Position numbers and translations under genes: made by a program
The notes under the pieces: generated by a model
What the model saw: only the letters and a program-made list of their open reading frames with translations
Databases searched by the model: none
Told to the model about the DNA's origin: nothing
Shown here: piece by piece, positions 33,148 to 45,114 of the stretch
Layout of the letters: each line of letters opens with the position of its first letter
How positions within the stretch are numbered: position 1 is the stretch's first letter
DNA from: Fibrobacter sp.
GTDB taxonomy: Bacteria; Fibrobacterota; Fibrobacteria; Fibrobacterales; Fibrobacteraceae
Length of the DNA stretch: 64,000 bases
Reading direction: 5' to 3'
Assembly: GCA_024398955.1 (NCBI GenBank)
Contig: JAKSIG010000013.1
Span: 1 to 64,000 of the forward strand

Positions 33148-35790
33148 ATGGTTTTTAAGAGGTTTGTTCCCAAGACTGTTTTTTGTGCTGCCACTTTGGG
33201 CTTGGCTGGCTTGGCCCAGGCCGCAACTCAGGCGACATTTTATGTGGCTCCCGATGGTAGCGATGCTGCCAAGGGTACCAAGGAGGCTCCCTTTAAGACC
33301 ATTGGTGCCGCCCAGAAGGCTGTGCGCGCCATTAACGGCTCCATGACCGGCGACATCGAGGTGATTCTTAGAGAAGGCACCTATCAGGTAACTAATACCA
33401 TCAATTTTGATGAACGTGACGGTGGCCAGAACGGTCATTACGTTCGCTACAAGGCTGCAGAAGGGGAACACCCGCTGATTACCGGCGGCATGCCCATTAC
33501 GGGCTGGACCCTTCATGACGAGGCCAATAACATCTGGAAGGCCGAGGGCGTTGAAGGCCGTTTCCGTCAGCTTTATGTGAACAACCAGAAGGCTGTTCGC
33601 GCTTGTTTCCCCAACGTGATTGCGGCAAACGACAAGGGTGTCGGCGGCTTTGACCATGACTTTGTGCGTCTTACCAAGGTGGACTCTACGGGCCGCGCTT
33701 TCGATGTGTCTGCGGATTACATCAAGAATATCAAGAACATCGAGGATGTGGAAATCCACTTGATGATCGCCTGGTCCGAAAATATCCTGCGTCTTGAAAA
33801 GGCTCAGGTGAATGGCGGTACCGCAAAGCTTATTCCCAAGGATCCTGAACGTACCAAGCTGTTCCATCGTGCTTACCCCATGCTGGGCACCGCCTTCATG
33901 AGCAATCCGCCCAAGCAGCAGGCCTTCTATCTGGAAAATTCCTACGACCTCATTGATGCGGAAGGGGAATGGTATCTAGACGAAAAGGAACATGTTCTTT
34001 ATTACAAGGCTCGCAAGGGCGAAAGCATGCAGACTGCCAATGTAGTGGCTCCCCGCGTGAATACGCTGTTTAATGTCCTGGGTAAGGATACCAAGACCAA
34101 GGTGGGCTACATGGCTTTCGAAGGCTTGACCTTTGCCCACTCCAACTATACCCGCCCCAGCGAAGAGGGTTTCCTGGATTTGCAGGCAGCCAACTTTAAC
34201 GTGGATGTCTTGCCGGATCCGGGTCGCGGTAACTGGGAAAAGCTGAACAGTAATAAGTTTTTACTGTGGCGCCCCGATGCTGCCTTCCGTGTGGAAAATG
34301 CCCATCATTTTTTGGTGCAGGGTTGCGTTTTCTCCCAGATTGCGGCAACAGGCCTTGACTTTGTTTCTGGAACTAATGACGACATGATCCAGGGCAATGC
34401 CTTCTTTGAAGTGGGTGCTGCTGGCATTATGCTGGGCAAGTTCGCTCCCGACTCCCTCAGCGAAATTCACGAAGGTTACAATCCCACTGACAAGGATGAA
34501 ATCAGTACCCGCGATACCATCAAGAACAACCTGGTAACAAACGTGACCAACGAACATCAGGGGGCTGTAGGTATTGGCGCTGGTTACCCCCGCTATGTGG
34601 TGATTGAACATAACGAAGTTTCCTACACTTATTACTCTGGAATTTCTGTTGGTTTTGGCTGGACAAAGAAGGAGACAGCCATGACCAACAACCATATTAA
34701 CTGGAATAACATCCACCACATCGCCCGTTTGCTGTGTGACTCCGGTCCGATCTACACTTTGTCTAACCAGGGTACCGGCAGCGAAATCCAGCATAACTAT
34801 ATCCATGACAATGGAACCTCCAAGTGGGCAGACTACTGGAATGTGCCCATCTATCTGGACGAAGGCTCCAGCGGCTTTACCGTGAAGGAAAACGTGTTCA
34901 AGAATTCTCCGAGTGGTGTGGGCCAGAACCAGGCTGGTACCAATACGCTGCAGCAGACAAACGACTACTATAACGCCGATGTTGTTGCCAATGCTGGCAT
35001 CGAAAAGGATTTCCAGTACATCCGTAACATCAAGGACATTCCTGTGGCGGATTTCTCCAACATTGTTCCCCAGGCTCCTTTTAATGAAGTGACTCACAGC
35101 ATTCCCGGTCGCCTGCAGTTTGAAGACTACGACGAAGGCGGTCAGGCTGTTTCTTACAGCGACAAGGATGCTGCAAACCAGGGCGGCGCCTACCGCGAAG
35201 ACGGTGTAGATGTGGTTGGCCTCGGCTGTGCAGATTCTGCCGCTACGGAAGACTGCAAGGGCTATGCTATCGGCTATACCGAAGCCGGCGAATGGATGGA
35301 ATACACCGTCAACGTGATTCTCGAAAGCGAATACGTCTTCCGCGCCAACGTGGCCAGCGGTCTGGATGTGGCTGGATTCCAGCTGTTCCTGGATGGCAAG
35401 GCTGTAAGCGATACCATCTCTATCCCCAAGGGCGAAGACTGGGATACCTACGGCACCGTCGAAGGAAAGACTGCAAAGCTCCCTAAGGGCGAACATGTTC
35501 TTCGCGTCATGATGACGGGCGCTTACGGTAATCTGGACTGGATCCAGTTTGCGATCACCGAAGCGGAATTGGATGAGCCTGATGGAATTCGCGGAGGCTA
35601 CAACCTGAATCTGGATGTTTCGGGCGTGGGCGCCTACAAGATCTACAACTCCCAAGGCCGCCTGATGGGTTATGTGAATGCCACATCCGCCCGCGAGGCC
35701 CGCGACATGGTTCGCAGTCGCGTTATGGACGCCGGCATTTACATGGTGAAGACGCCCAACGGCTCTGCCTTCAGAATGAACGTCCGCTAA
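33148..35790 (+). CDS. Secreted right-handed beta-helix glycosidase, GH141-like, with CBM
   Basis: 880 residues with GAGAGG before the ATG. The signal peptide ends AQA (about 25). The beta-helix domain (about 27-640) opens with TFYVAPDGSDAAKGTKEAPF and ILREGTYQVTNTI, and includes GYMAFEGLTFAHSN and a run of helix rungs with His/Asn ladders (about 380-600). This is the layout of GH141 (xylanase and fucosidase activities known) and related to GH120. Catalytic residues cannot be assigned by eye. CBM at about 650-810 and C-terminal module at about 815-880. The CBM is almost the same as that of the GH2 enzyme further on. Confidence 0.7.
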   Translation: MVFKRFVPKTVFCAATLGLAGLAQAATQATFYVAPDGSDAAKGTKEAPFKTIGAAQKAVRAINGSMTGDIEVILREGTYQVTNTINFDERDGGQNGHYVRYKAAEGEHPLITGGMPITGWTLHDEANNIWKAEGVEGRFRQLYVNNQKAVRACFPNVIAANDKGVGGFDHDFVRLTKVDSTGRAFDVSADYIKNIKNIEDVEIHLMIAWSENILRLEKAQVNGGTAKLIPKDPERTKLFHRAYPMLGTAFMSNPPKQQAFYLENSYDLIDAEGEWYLDEKEHVLYYKARKGESMQTANVVAPRVNTLFNVLGKDTKTKVGYMAFEGLTFAHSNYTRPSEEGFLDLQAANFNVDVLPDPGRGNWEKLNSNKFLLWRPDAAFRVENAHHFLVQGCVFSQIAATGLDFVSGTNDDMIQGNAFFEVGAAGIMLGKFAPDSLSEIHEGYNPTDKDEISTRDTIKNNLVTNVTNEHQGAVGIGAGYPRYVVIEHNEVSYTYYSGISVGFGWTKKETAMTNNHINWNNIHHIARLLCDSGPIYTLSNQGTGSEIQHNYIHDNGTSKWADYWNVPIYLDEGSSGFTVKENVFKNSPSGVGQNQAGTNTLQQTNDYYNADVVANAGIEKDFQYIRNIKDIPVADFSNIVPQAPFNEVTHSIPGRLQFEDYDEGGQAVSYSDKDAANQGGAYREDGVDVVGLGCADSAATEDCKGYAIGYTEAGEWMEYTVNVILESEYVFRANVASGLDVAGFQLFLDGKAVSDTISIPKGEDWDTYGTVEGKTAKLPKGEHVLRVMMTGAYGNLDWIQFAITEAELDEPDGIRGGYNLNLDVSGVGAYKIYNSQGRLMGYVNATSAREARDMVRSRVMDAGIYMVKTPNGSAFRMNVR

Positions 35791-35828
35791 GTCCTTCGAG
35801 TCGGCCAACGTCATCTTGAAACGAAATC

Positions 35829-35858
35829 ATCCCGAGGTTTTTTAAACTTCGGGATTTT
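35829..35858 (+). terminator. Terminator after GH141-like gene
   Basis: ATCCCGAGGTTT, loop, AAACTTCGGGAT, then TTTT. Confidence 0.88.
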
Positions 35859-35863
35859 TCTAT

Positions 35864-35952
35864 ATGCTACAGTTTGTAGTATGAATTTCTATAAAATTCA
35901 TTTTTTTATAAAAATTGCGTTTTTTTTGTGAAATTCATAAATTTTGTAGCAT
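35864..35952 (+). promoter_or_regulatory. Distinct inverted repeats before the second TIGR02147 gene
   Basis: ATGCTACA-GTT-TGTAGTAT (35864-35882, one mismatch), a further exact TGTAGCAT half-site at 35945-35952, and the palindrome ATGAATTT-N5-AAATTCAT (35881-35901) with another AAATTCAT at 35931. None resembles the TGGACA palindrome of the island. The downstream promoter reads TTGCGA (35961), 17 bp, TAAATT (35984). Confidence 0.55.
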
Positions 35953-35995
35953 AAAATCTATTGCGAGTATAGAGAGCAAAACTTAAATTATAGGT

Positions 35996-36829
35996 ATGAA
36001 AGAAATCGTAGATTATCACAGCTATCGAAAGTACATGCAGGACTTTTACGAGGAACGCAAGCGCTGTTCCGCCTTTTCCTGGCGTGAATTTTCGAAGATT
36101 GCAGGATTTTCTTCGCCTAACTATATGAAGGTGGTTTGCGAAGGCAAGAGCCGCCTCAGCAAGGCGGGGGTAGAGAGCGTGTCCCGCGCCATGGGGCTGG
36201 AAGGTTTCCAGGTGGAATACTTTACCGCCATGGTTGATTTCGAGGATGCAAAGACGGAGGCGAAAAAGAAGGCTGCCTTCCAGCGGATGCAGGACATCGC
36301 CAAGGAAAATCGGATGCGGGTCATCGATGCCGACGCCTACCATTATTTTGAATCCTGGGTGAATCCGGTCTTGCGCGAGTTGGCGCCGCTCATGCCTGGG
36401 GCAAAACCTCTGGAAATGGCTCGTATGTGCTACCCTGTGGTCAGTGCCGCCGAGGTCCGTCATTCTCTGGATTTCATGGTGTCTGCGGGACTTCTCAAGA
36501 AAGAGGGGGAGGTGTACGTGCAGACGGAGAAGTCGGTAACGGGTTCTGCCGAGGCAATCCCGCTGGCGCTTCGCTCCATGCATCGCCAGATGTCAAAGCT
36601 TGCTACCGAAGCCATTGATGACCGCCCTGTGACGGAGCGCTTTATGGCAGGCGTCACCTTGGGTATTTCGCCGAAGACTTACGAACGTATTGCACAGGAA
36701 ATAGATGCGTTCCGCCAGAAGCTGGTGGCCATTGCCGCCGAAGAAGAAAGCTACACTCAGGTGTACCGCGTGAATTTACAGATGTTCCCTTTGACAAAGG
36801 ATGTTAACGGGGGCGAGGAGGAAAAATGA
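35996..36829 (+). CDS. Second TIGR02147-family DNA-binding protein
   Basis: 277 residues, the same family as the protein at 12366. The N-terminal YRKYMQDFYEERKRCSAFSW is followed by a helix-turn-helix-like FSSPNYMKVVCEGKSRLSKA (about residues 41-60). The tail holds the family-typical YRVNLQMFPLTKD. The -10 box TAAATT begins 12 bp before the ATG and no ribosome site is visible, so the mRNA is probably leaderless. Stop overlaps the next ATG by 4 bp (ATGA). The promoter has its own set of repeats, and the gene sits between two enzyme genes of the island. Its target is unknown. Confidence 0.8.
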   Translation: MKEIVDYHSYRKYMQDFYEERKRCSAFSWREFSKIAGFSSPNYMKVVCEGKSRLSKAGVESVSRAMGLEGFQVEYFTAMVDFEDAKTEAKKKAAFQRMQDIAKENRMRVIDADAYHYFESWVNPVLRELAPLMPGAKPLEMARMCYPVVSAAEVRHSLDFMVSAGLLKKEGEVYVQTEKSVTGSAEAIPLALRSMHRQMSKLATEAIDDRPVTERFMAGVTLGISPKTYERIAQEIDAFRQKLVAIAAEEESYTQVYRVNLQMFPLTKDVNGGEEEK

Positions 36830-38433
36830 AAATGTTGAACTTTGCGAACTTCAAAAGGGGTGCGCGGTTTAGTAAAGTTGCGCTGTTGGGTGCTGCTTTT
36901 TGTATGTCGACTCTTGTGGCCTGTTCCGATTCCAGCTCCACTGACCCGGAGTTGACCGGTTCCACCAATGAACCCAACGCAGTAGCGGGCGATTCTACGC
37001 TGACGGATACCACCGGGCATAAAAATCCTGTGGTTTCTCCTGCGGATTTGACGGCTGAACAGATTGCTATTCTGGAAAAGAGCTTCGACATATTCAAGGG
37101 CCCAAAGCCGTCTTACACAGAAGATAGTTTTGGTGCCCCGGTAATTTCCGATGACAACATGTGGATAGAACCGGATTCCCAATTTGTCTATATCATGGAA
37201 AAAATCATCGTTCCTTTTGGCGGTTGGGGTGGTGGCCGTAGCCAGTATCGATACATGAGTGAGGATCGTCTTCGCGAATGCTTTGTGGAAAGTGATTTCA
37301 GCGGGTCTGCCGTATTTTCCATTCGCGAATACCAGAAGAATCCCCGTTTTTTGAATGGGTTCCTTTATGAACATTGGAAGAGTATTGAATCTGCCCGCTA
37401 TACGGTAGAAGAGGGCGATACGGTCGTCATCAAGTCGGTGGGTACAGGCGTTGCTACCAGTGGCTTCTGGGGCCTCGATTACAGCTGTGCAGAATTTTTG
37501 CTGAACTTCAAGGATGATTGCAAAAAGCAAAATGGCCTGTTCAAGGATTTTGGTGACGGCTGCCGCAAAGGTAAACCTATCGTGTCCTGCGCCTTCTTCC
37601 TGCCAGAAGGAGCTACAACCCAGTCCTACATTGACAACTACGAGCAGGAACTGATTGACTTCTGTAAGGAAGATTCCCTGTGGTACGCCCCTAAGGATGA
37701 CCCTGCCCATACTCCGGGCGGTTGCATGGGCGAAAGCGGCGTAGATGAAAATGGACAGTCTTTCAATAGGATTGAGTGTACCTATCAGAATGGGGATCCT
37801 ATGGACCTGAGCGGCTGGGAAATGGACGATAACTATGATCCGGAGGAAAGCTCTATCTATAACGCCTGGCGACTGAATGTGAAACGGACTTATGACGCCT
37901 ATAGGAAGCAGTTCGCGGTATGGGAGATCGTCACCGACACCATGATTTATTTAAAAAATTATCCCGAATTAAATTCCGGAGATGGCTTTGCCTATAACAC
38001 CTTGCCGGAAGGTGACGCAAGTAAAGGTTACAGAACGGAAGGAATGTATCCGCTGAACGATACGCTGGTAGGGAAGTTCTTCCCCGAGGTATTGAACAAT
38101 CCTCGTATGGTTGAAAAACTGACGGATGACGAAAACTCCGGAACCTACTTTATGGTAGTTCTTAAGGATGTGGGCGCCAAGGGACATGTCCTGAAGTCTA
38201 TCGGGCAGGACGAAATTCTTGTGACGGATGTGGTGAAGTCTGGTGACTGCCCCGCCGACGAGACGGTCTATTATTCCGCATTCCTCGTGAAGGGCAATCC
38301 CGACTGGGATGTTTCGGGAAAGACGGTCCGCCGTCAGGTTTTCGAAAGCCCGCTTTGGAGTTGTAACGATCCCGAAAGTCTGGAACGTATTGAACCTTAC
38401 GGCCAATGGATTGTGCCCGATATGGTAGACTGA
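36826..38433 (+). CDS. Lipoprotein of unknown function paired with the second regulator
   Basis: 535 residues. Lipoprotein signal with lipobox LVAC and Cys33, followed by a Ser/Thr/Asp linker (SDSSSTDPELTGSTNEP). The rest is Cys-containing, rich in aromatic residues and Gly, and matches no family I recognise; it does not resemble the sugar-binding domain of the lipoprotein at 13226. Translational coupling to a TIGR02147 gene is exactly as in the first pair. By analogy it may be an envelope partner for the regulator, but no membrane-spanning link is visible in either protein. Confidence 0.7.
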   Translation: MKMLNFANFKRGARFSKVALLGAAFCMSTLVACSDSSSTDPELTGSTNEPNAVAGDSTLTDTTGHKNPVVSPADLTAEQIAILEKSFDIFKGPKPSYTEDSFGAPVISDDNMWIEPDSQFVYIMEKIIVPFGGWGGGRSQYRYMSEDRLRECFVESDFSGSAVFSIREYQKNPRFLNGFLYEHWKSIESARYTVEEGDTVVIKSVGTGVATSGFWGLDYSCAEFLLNFKDDCKKQNGLFKDFGDGCRKGKPIVSCAFFLPEGATTQSYIDNYEQELIDFCKEDSLWYAPKDDPAHTPGGCMGESGVDENGQSFNRIECTYQNGDPMDLSGWEMDDNYDPEESSIYNAWRLNVKRTYDAYRKQFAVWEIVTDTMIYLKNYPELNSGDGFAYNTLPEGDASKGYRTEGMYPLNDTLVGKFFPEVLNNPRMVEKLTDDENSGTYFMVVLKDVGAKGHVLKSIGQDEILVTDVVKSGDCPADETVYYSAFLVKGNPDWDVSGKTVRRQVFESPLWSCNDPESLERIEPYGQWIVPDMVD

Positions 38434-38491
38434 TTTTTTCCTGTACCAGCGATTTGCTGTTTTTGACTCAATTTTCGCGATTTTATCATTT

Positions 38492-38525
38492 ATCCCATGG
38501 ACAACTTGTCAATGGGATTTCTTTT
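38492..38525 (+). terminator. Terminator hairpin formed by the extended operator
   Basis: ATCCCATGGACAA, one base, TTGTCAATGGGAT (one mismatch), then TTCTTTTT. The operator forms the top of the stem, as at 33026. Confidence 0.65.
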
Positions 38526-38561
38526 TGTACCTATAAAAATTGCGGTTATCAAAGATATTTT
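38498..38561 (+). promoter_or_regulatory. Palindromic operator plus -10 of the third GH43 gene
   Basis: TGGACAACTTGTCAA (centre 38505) and TATTTT from 38556, 51 bp apart. Gene start at 38594. Confidence 0.82.
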
Positions 38562-38593
38562 TATAGAAAAATGTAAAAAGGGAATGGTTTTGT

Positions 38594-40777
38594 ATGAAAA
38601 AGAACTTAAAAAAGTGGATTGCCCCGGCCGCATTTGGCCTGTTTGGCCTGGGTTTGGTGCCCTCGGCCATGGCCGATAATCCGTTTATCCAGACATATTA
38701 TTCTCCGGACCCGGCTCCGGTCGTGTTTGGCGATACCCTTTGTTCCTATTCCGGTAACGACGAAGGCGGTTCCTTCTTTACCATGCATGGCTGGCGCGTT
38801 TCCTGCACCACCGATATGGTGAACTGGACCGATATGAACGGCCTCATTCTTGAAGCCGGTGACTTTAACGGCAGCGCCAAGAAGAATGGCGACTGGGCTG
38901 CCCAAGTTATCCGTCGTAAGGATGCCAGCGGCAAATTCAAGTATTACTACTACGTGACCGTGGAATCTACCCGCGGTGGCCGCGCCATTAACGTAGCGGT
39001 TTCCGATTTCAAGGAAGGCCCCTTCAAGGATGCCCTGAACGGCAAACACTTGGCTGGCCCCAACTGGGACTACATCGACCCTACCGTATGGATTGATGAT
39101 GACGGCCAGGCTTACCTCTACTGGGGTAACCCCAAGCTTTATTACTGCCCTCTTAAGGACAATATGATCGAATGTGACGGTAAGGAAAAGGTCACCGACA
39201 TGGCTTCCTTTAACGGCAAGTATACCGAAGGTCCGTGGATTCACAAGCGCGGCAAGAAGTACTACATGATTTACGCTGCCGGCGGCATTCCGGAATCCAT
39301 TGACTACTCCTGGAGTGATTCTCCTACCGGTCCGTGGGAATACAAGGGCGTCATTATGCCTAGCGCCGAAAAGGGTTCTGCCTTTACGGTCCATTCCGGC
39401 ATTGTGGACTTTAAAGGTCGTAGCTTCTTCTTCTATCATAACCAGCGTCGCGTTCCCAGCGCTGGCGGTTATTCCCGTACTTCCGCTGTGGAAGAATTTA
39501 CCTGGGGTGCCGATGGTACCATTCCTACCATCCGCATGACAGACGATGGCGTTACCAAGCCTATCAAGAATCTTGATCCGTATACCCGCGTGGAAGCTGA
39601 GACCAAGGCATGGATCGAAGGCATCACCGTGGATAAGACCGGTGGCTATACCATTATCAAGAATGTGGATGTCGAAGGCAAGACCGTATTCCTTACCAAT
39701 ATGAATGCGGGTTCCTGGACCAAGGTCCGTTCCGTGGATATGAGCGACGGTGCCGACAATATCGTAGTTTGCACCAAGGGCGGTTCTGGTAAGATTGAAC
39801 TTCATTCCGGTTCTGCAACAGGTCCGCTGATGTCTACCATCGATGTTCCCGCAAGCACTGACTGGCAGGAAAATTCCTTCCCGGTTACTGGTGCAGATGG
39901 TGTTGGCGATCTTTATTTCGTATTTAAGTCCGGCAACTTCAAGTTTGACTACTGGTTCTTCGAAAGCACAAAGCAGGCTGTTCCCCAGGAACCGTTCTCC
40001 GGCAAGGCTGCTGCCATTCCGGGCAAGATCCAGGCCGAAGACTTTGATAAGCCGGGCGTAGGTCGCGGCAACCAGTCCTTCAGCGACAAGGATGCCGAAA
40101 ATCATGGCGACAGCGACTATCGTAAGGAAGACGCTCCCGCAGTTGACCTCTACAAGAAGGGCGCTGATGGAAGCCGCGTGGTTCTTGGCTATGTCCAGGA
40201 AGGCGAATGGCTGGAATACACCGTAGACGTTGCCAAGGCCGGCGACTACACTATGTTTGCTGCAGTTGCATCTGCTGGCGGATCCAAGTTCAAGCTGTCC
40301 ATCGATGGCGAAGACATTACGGACGATGTTGAAGTGCCTAAGGCTGCCGAAGGCGAAGACAACTATGACGACTATAACAAGGTCAAGGCTAATGTCACGT
40401 TGCCCGCAGGTAAGCATATCCTTCGCTTTACTGCAACCGGCGACTGGTTTGACGTAGACTACTTCAATTTCGAAAGCGGCAAGGATGCTGACGACTCTCA
40501 GCTTCTGCCTGGCCCCGGTGAAGAAGAAAATCCCGGTGAATCTACTGATCCTGATGGTCCTATCGGAATCGTATCCAGCGTGAACTACTCTGTTTCTGTG
40601 GATTCCAAGTACGACGTGTTTGACTTGACCGGCAAGCACATGGGTCGTGTGAACCTGGGTATAGGTTCTGCAGAAAGCCTGTCTCAGCGTATGAGTGCTG
40701 CAGGTTTTGCTCGCGGTCTCTACATGGTTCGCGGCATCAAGAGCCAGAAAATGACCAAGGTGAATGTGGCAAAGTAG
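38594..40777 (+). CDS. Secreted GH43 arabinofuranosidase/xylosidase with two CBM6-like modules
   Basis: 727 residues, signal peptide ending SAMA (about 27). GH43 propeller at about 29-330: base Asp in YYSPDPAPVVFG, modulator Asp in YIDPTVWIDDDG, acid Glu in YTEGPWIHKRG. A CBM6-like module (about 335-460) follows directly, as in arabinoxylan arabinofuranohydrolases, then the island CBM6 (about 463-630), linker, and C-terminal module (about 660-727). Layout parallels the GH43 at 14826, but the catalytic domains differ clearly, so the two probably act on different linkages. Confidence 0.87.
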   Translation: MKKNLKKWIAPAAFGLFGLGLVPSAMADNPFIQTYYSPDPAPVVFGDTLCSYSGNDEGGSFFTMHGWRVSCTTDMVNWTDMNGLILEAGDFNGSAKKNGDWAAQVIRRKDASGKFKYYYYVTVESTRGGRAINVAVSDFKEGPFKDALNGKHLAGPNWDYIDPTVWIDDDGQAYLYWGNPKLYYCPLKDNMIECDGKEKVTDMASFNGKYTEGPWIHKRGKKYYMIYAAGGIPESIDYSWSDSPTGPWEYKGVIMPSAEKGSAFTVHSGIVDFKGRSFFFYHNQRRVPSAGGYSRTSAVEEFTWGADGTIPTIRMTDDGVTKPIKNLDPYTRVEAETKAWIEGITVDKTGGYTIIKNVDVEGKTVFLTNMNAGSWTKVRSVDMSDGADNIVVCTKGGSGKIELHSGSATGPLMSTIDVPASTDWQENSFPVTGADGVGDLYFVFKSGNFKFDYWFFESTKQAVPQEPFSGKAAAIPGKIQAEDFDKPGVGRGNQSFSDKDAENHGDSDYRKEDAPAVDLYKKGADGSRVVLGYVQEGEWLEYTVDVAKAGDYTMFAAVASAGGSKFKLSIDGEDITDDVEVPKAAEGEDNYDDYNKVKANVTLPAGKHILRFTATGDWFDVDYFNFESGKDADDSQLLPGPGEEENPGESTDPDGPIGIVSSVNYSVSVDSKYDVFDLTGKHMGRVNLGIGSAESLSQRMSAAGFARGLYMVRGIKSQKMTKVNVAK

Positions 40778-40821
40778 TCCAAGATAATTTAGCTAAGTGA
40801 AATTTTCCTTAGAAATAAGAG

Positions 40822-40850
40822 TGCGGCTCAGAAATGAGTCGCATTTTTTA
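40822..40850 (+). terminator. Terminator after third GH43 gene
   Basis: TGCGGCTCA GAAA TGAGTCGCA followed by TTTTTT. Confidence 0.85.
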
Positions 40851-40881
40851 TTCCCGAGAATTGCAATTGGCAATTGAGGCT

Positions 40882-40945
40882 TTGACAAAATGTCAAAGGA
40901 AATTGCGTTGAGGGCTGGTATTTTATGCCGGATAAGAAATATTTT
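40882..40945 (+). promoter_or_regulatory. Palindromic operator plus -10 of the GH2 gene
   Basis: TTGACAAAATGTCAA (centre 40889, symmetry extends by CTT/AAG) and TATTTT from 40940, 51 bp apart. Gene start at 40975. Confidence 0.82.
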
Positions 40946-40959
40946 TCTTATTGGTGTAA

Positions 40960-44880
<3,921 letters not shown>

Positions 44881-44923
44881 TCTCTAGCAGATAGAGTTAA
44901 CGTACTCCACACCCAAGAAAAAG

Positions 44924-44955
44924 ACATCCTGGAAGCGATTCCGGGATGTTTTTGT
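44924..44955 (+). terminator. Terminator after GH2 gene
   Basis: ACATCCTGGAA GCGA TTCCGGGATGT followed by TTTT. Confidence 0.85.
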
Positions 44956-45017
44956 CATGCCAAGCCATGTCATTCCGAACTTGTTTCAAAATCTTTTTCG
45001 GCATCGGCAATCTCTCC

Positions 45018-45081
45018 TTGACAATCTGTCCACAGATGTTTTCTTTAGACTGTTGTATTTCATTGCTGGCCTAGGTATCTT
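45018..45081 (+). promoter_or_regulatory. Palindromic operator plus -10 of the GH95 gene
   Basis: TTGACAATCTGTCCA (centre 45025) and TATCTT from 45076, 51 bp apart. Gene start at 45115. Confidence 0.8.
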
Positions 45082-45114
45082 TATATTCTGACAAATGGGT
45101 TGAAAGAGGTCATT

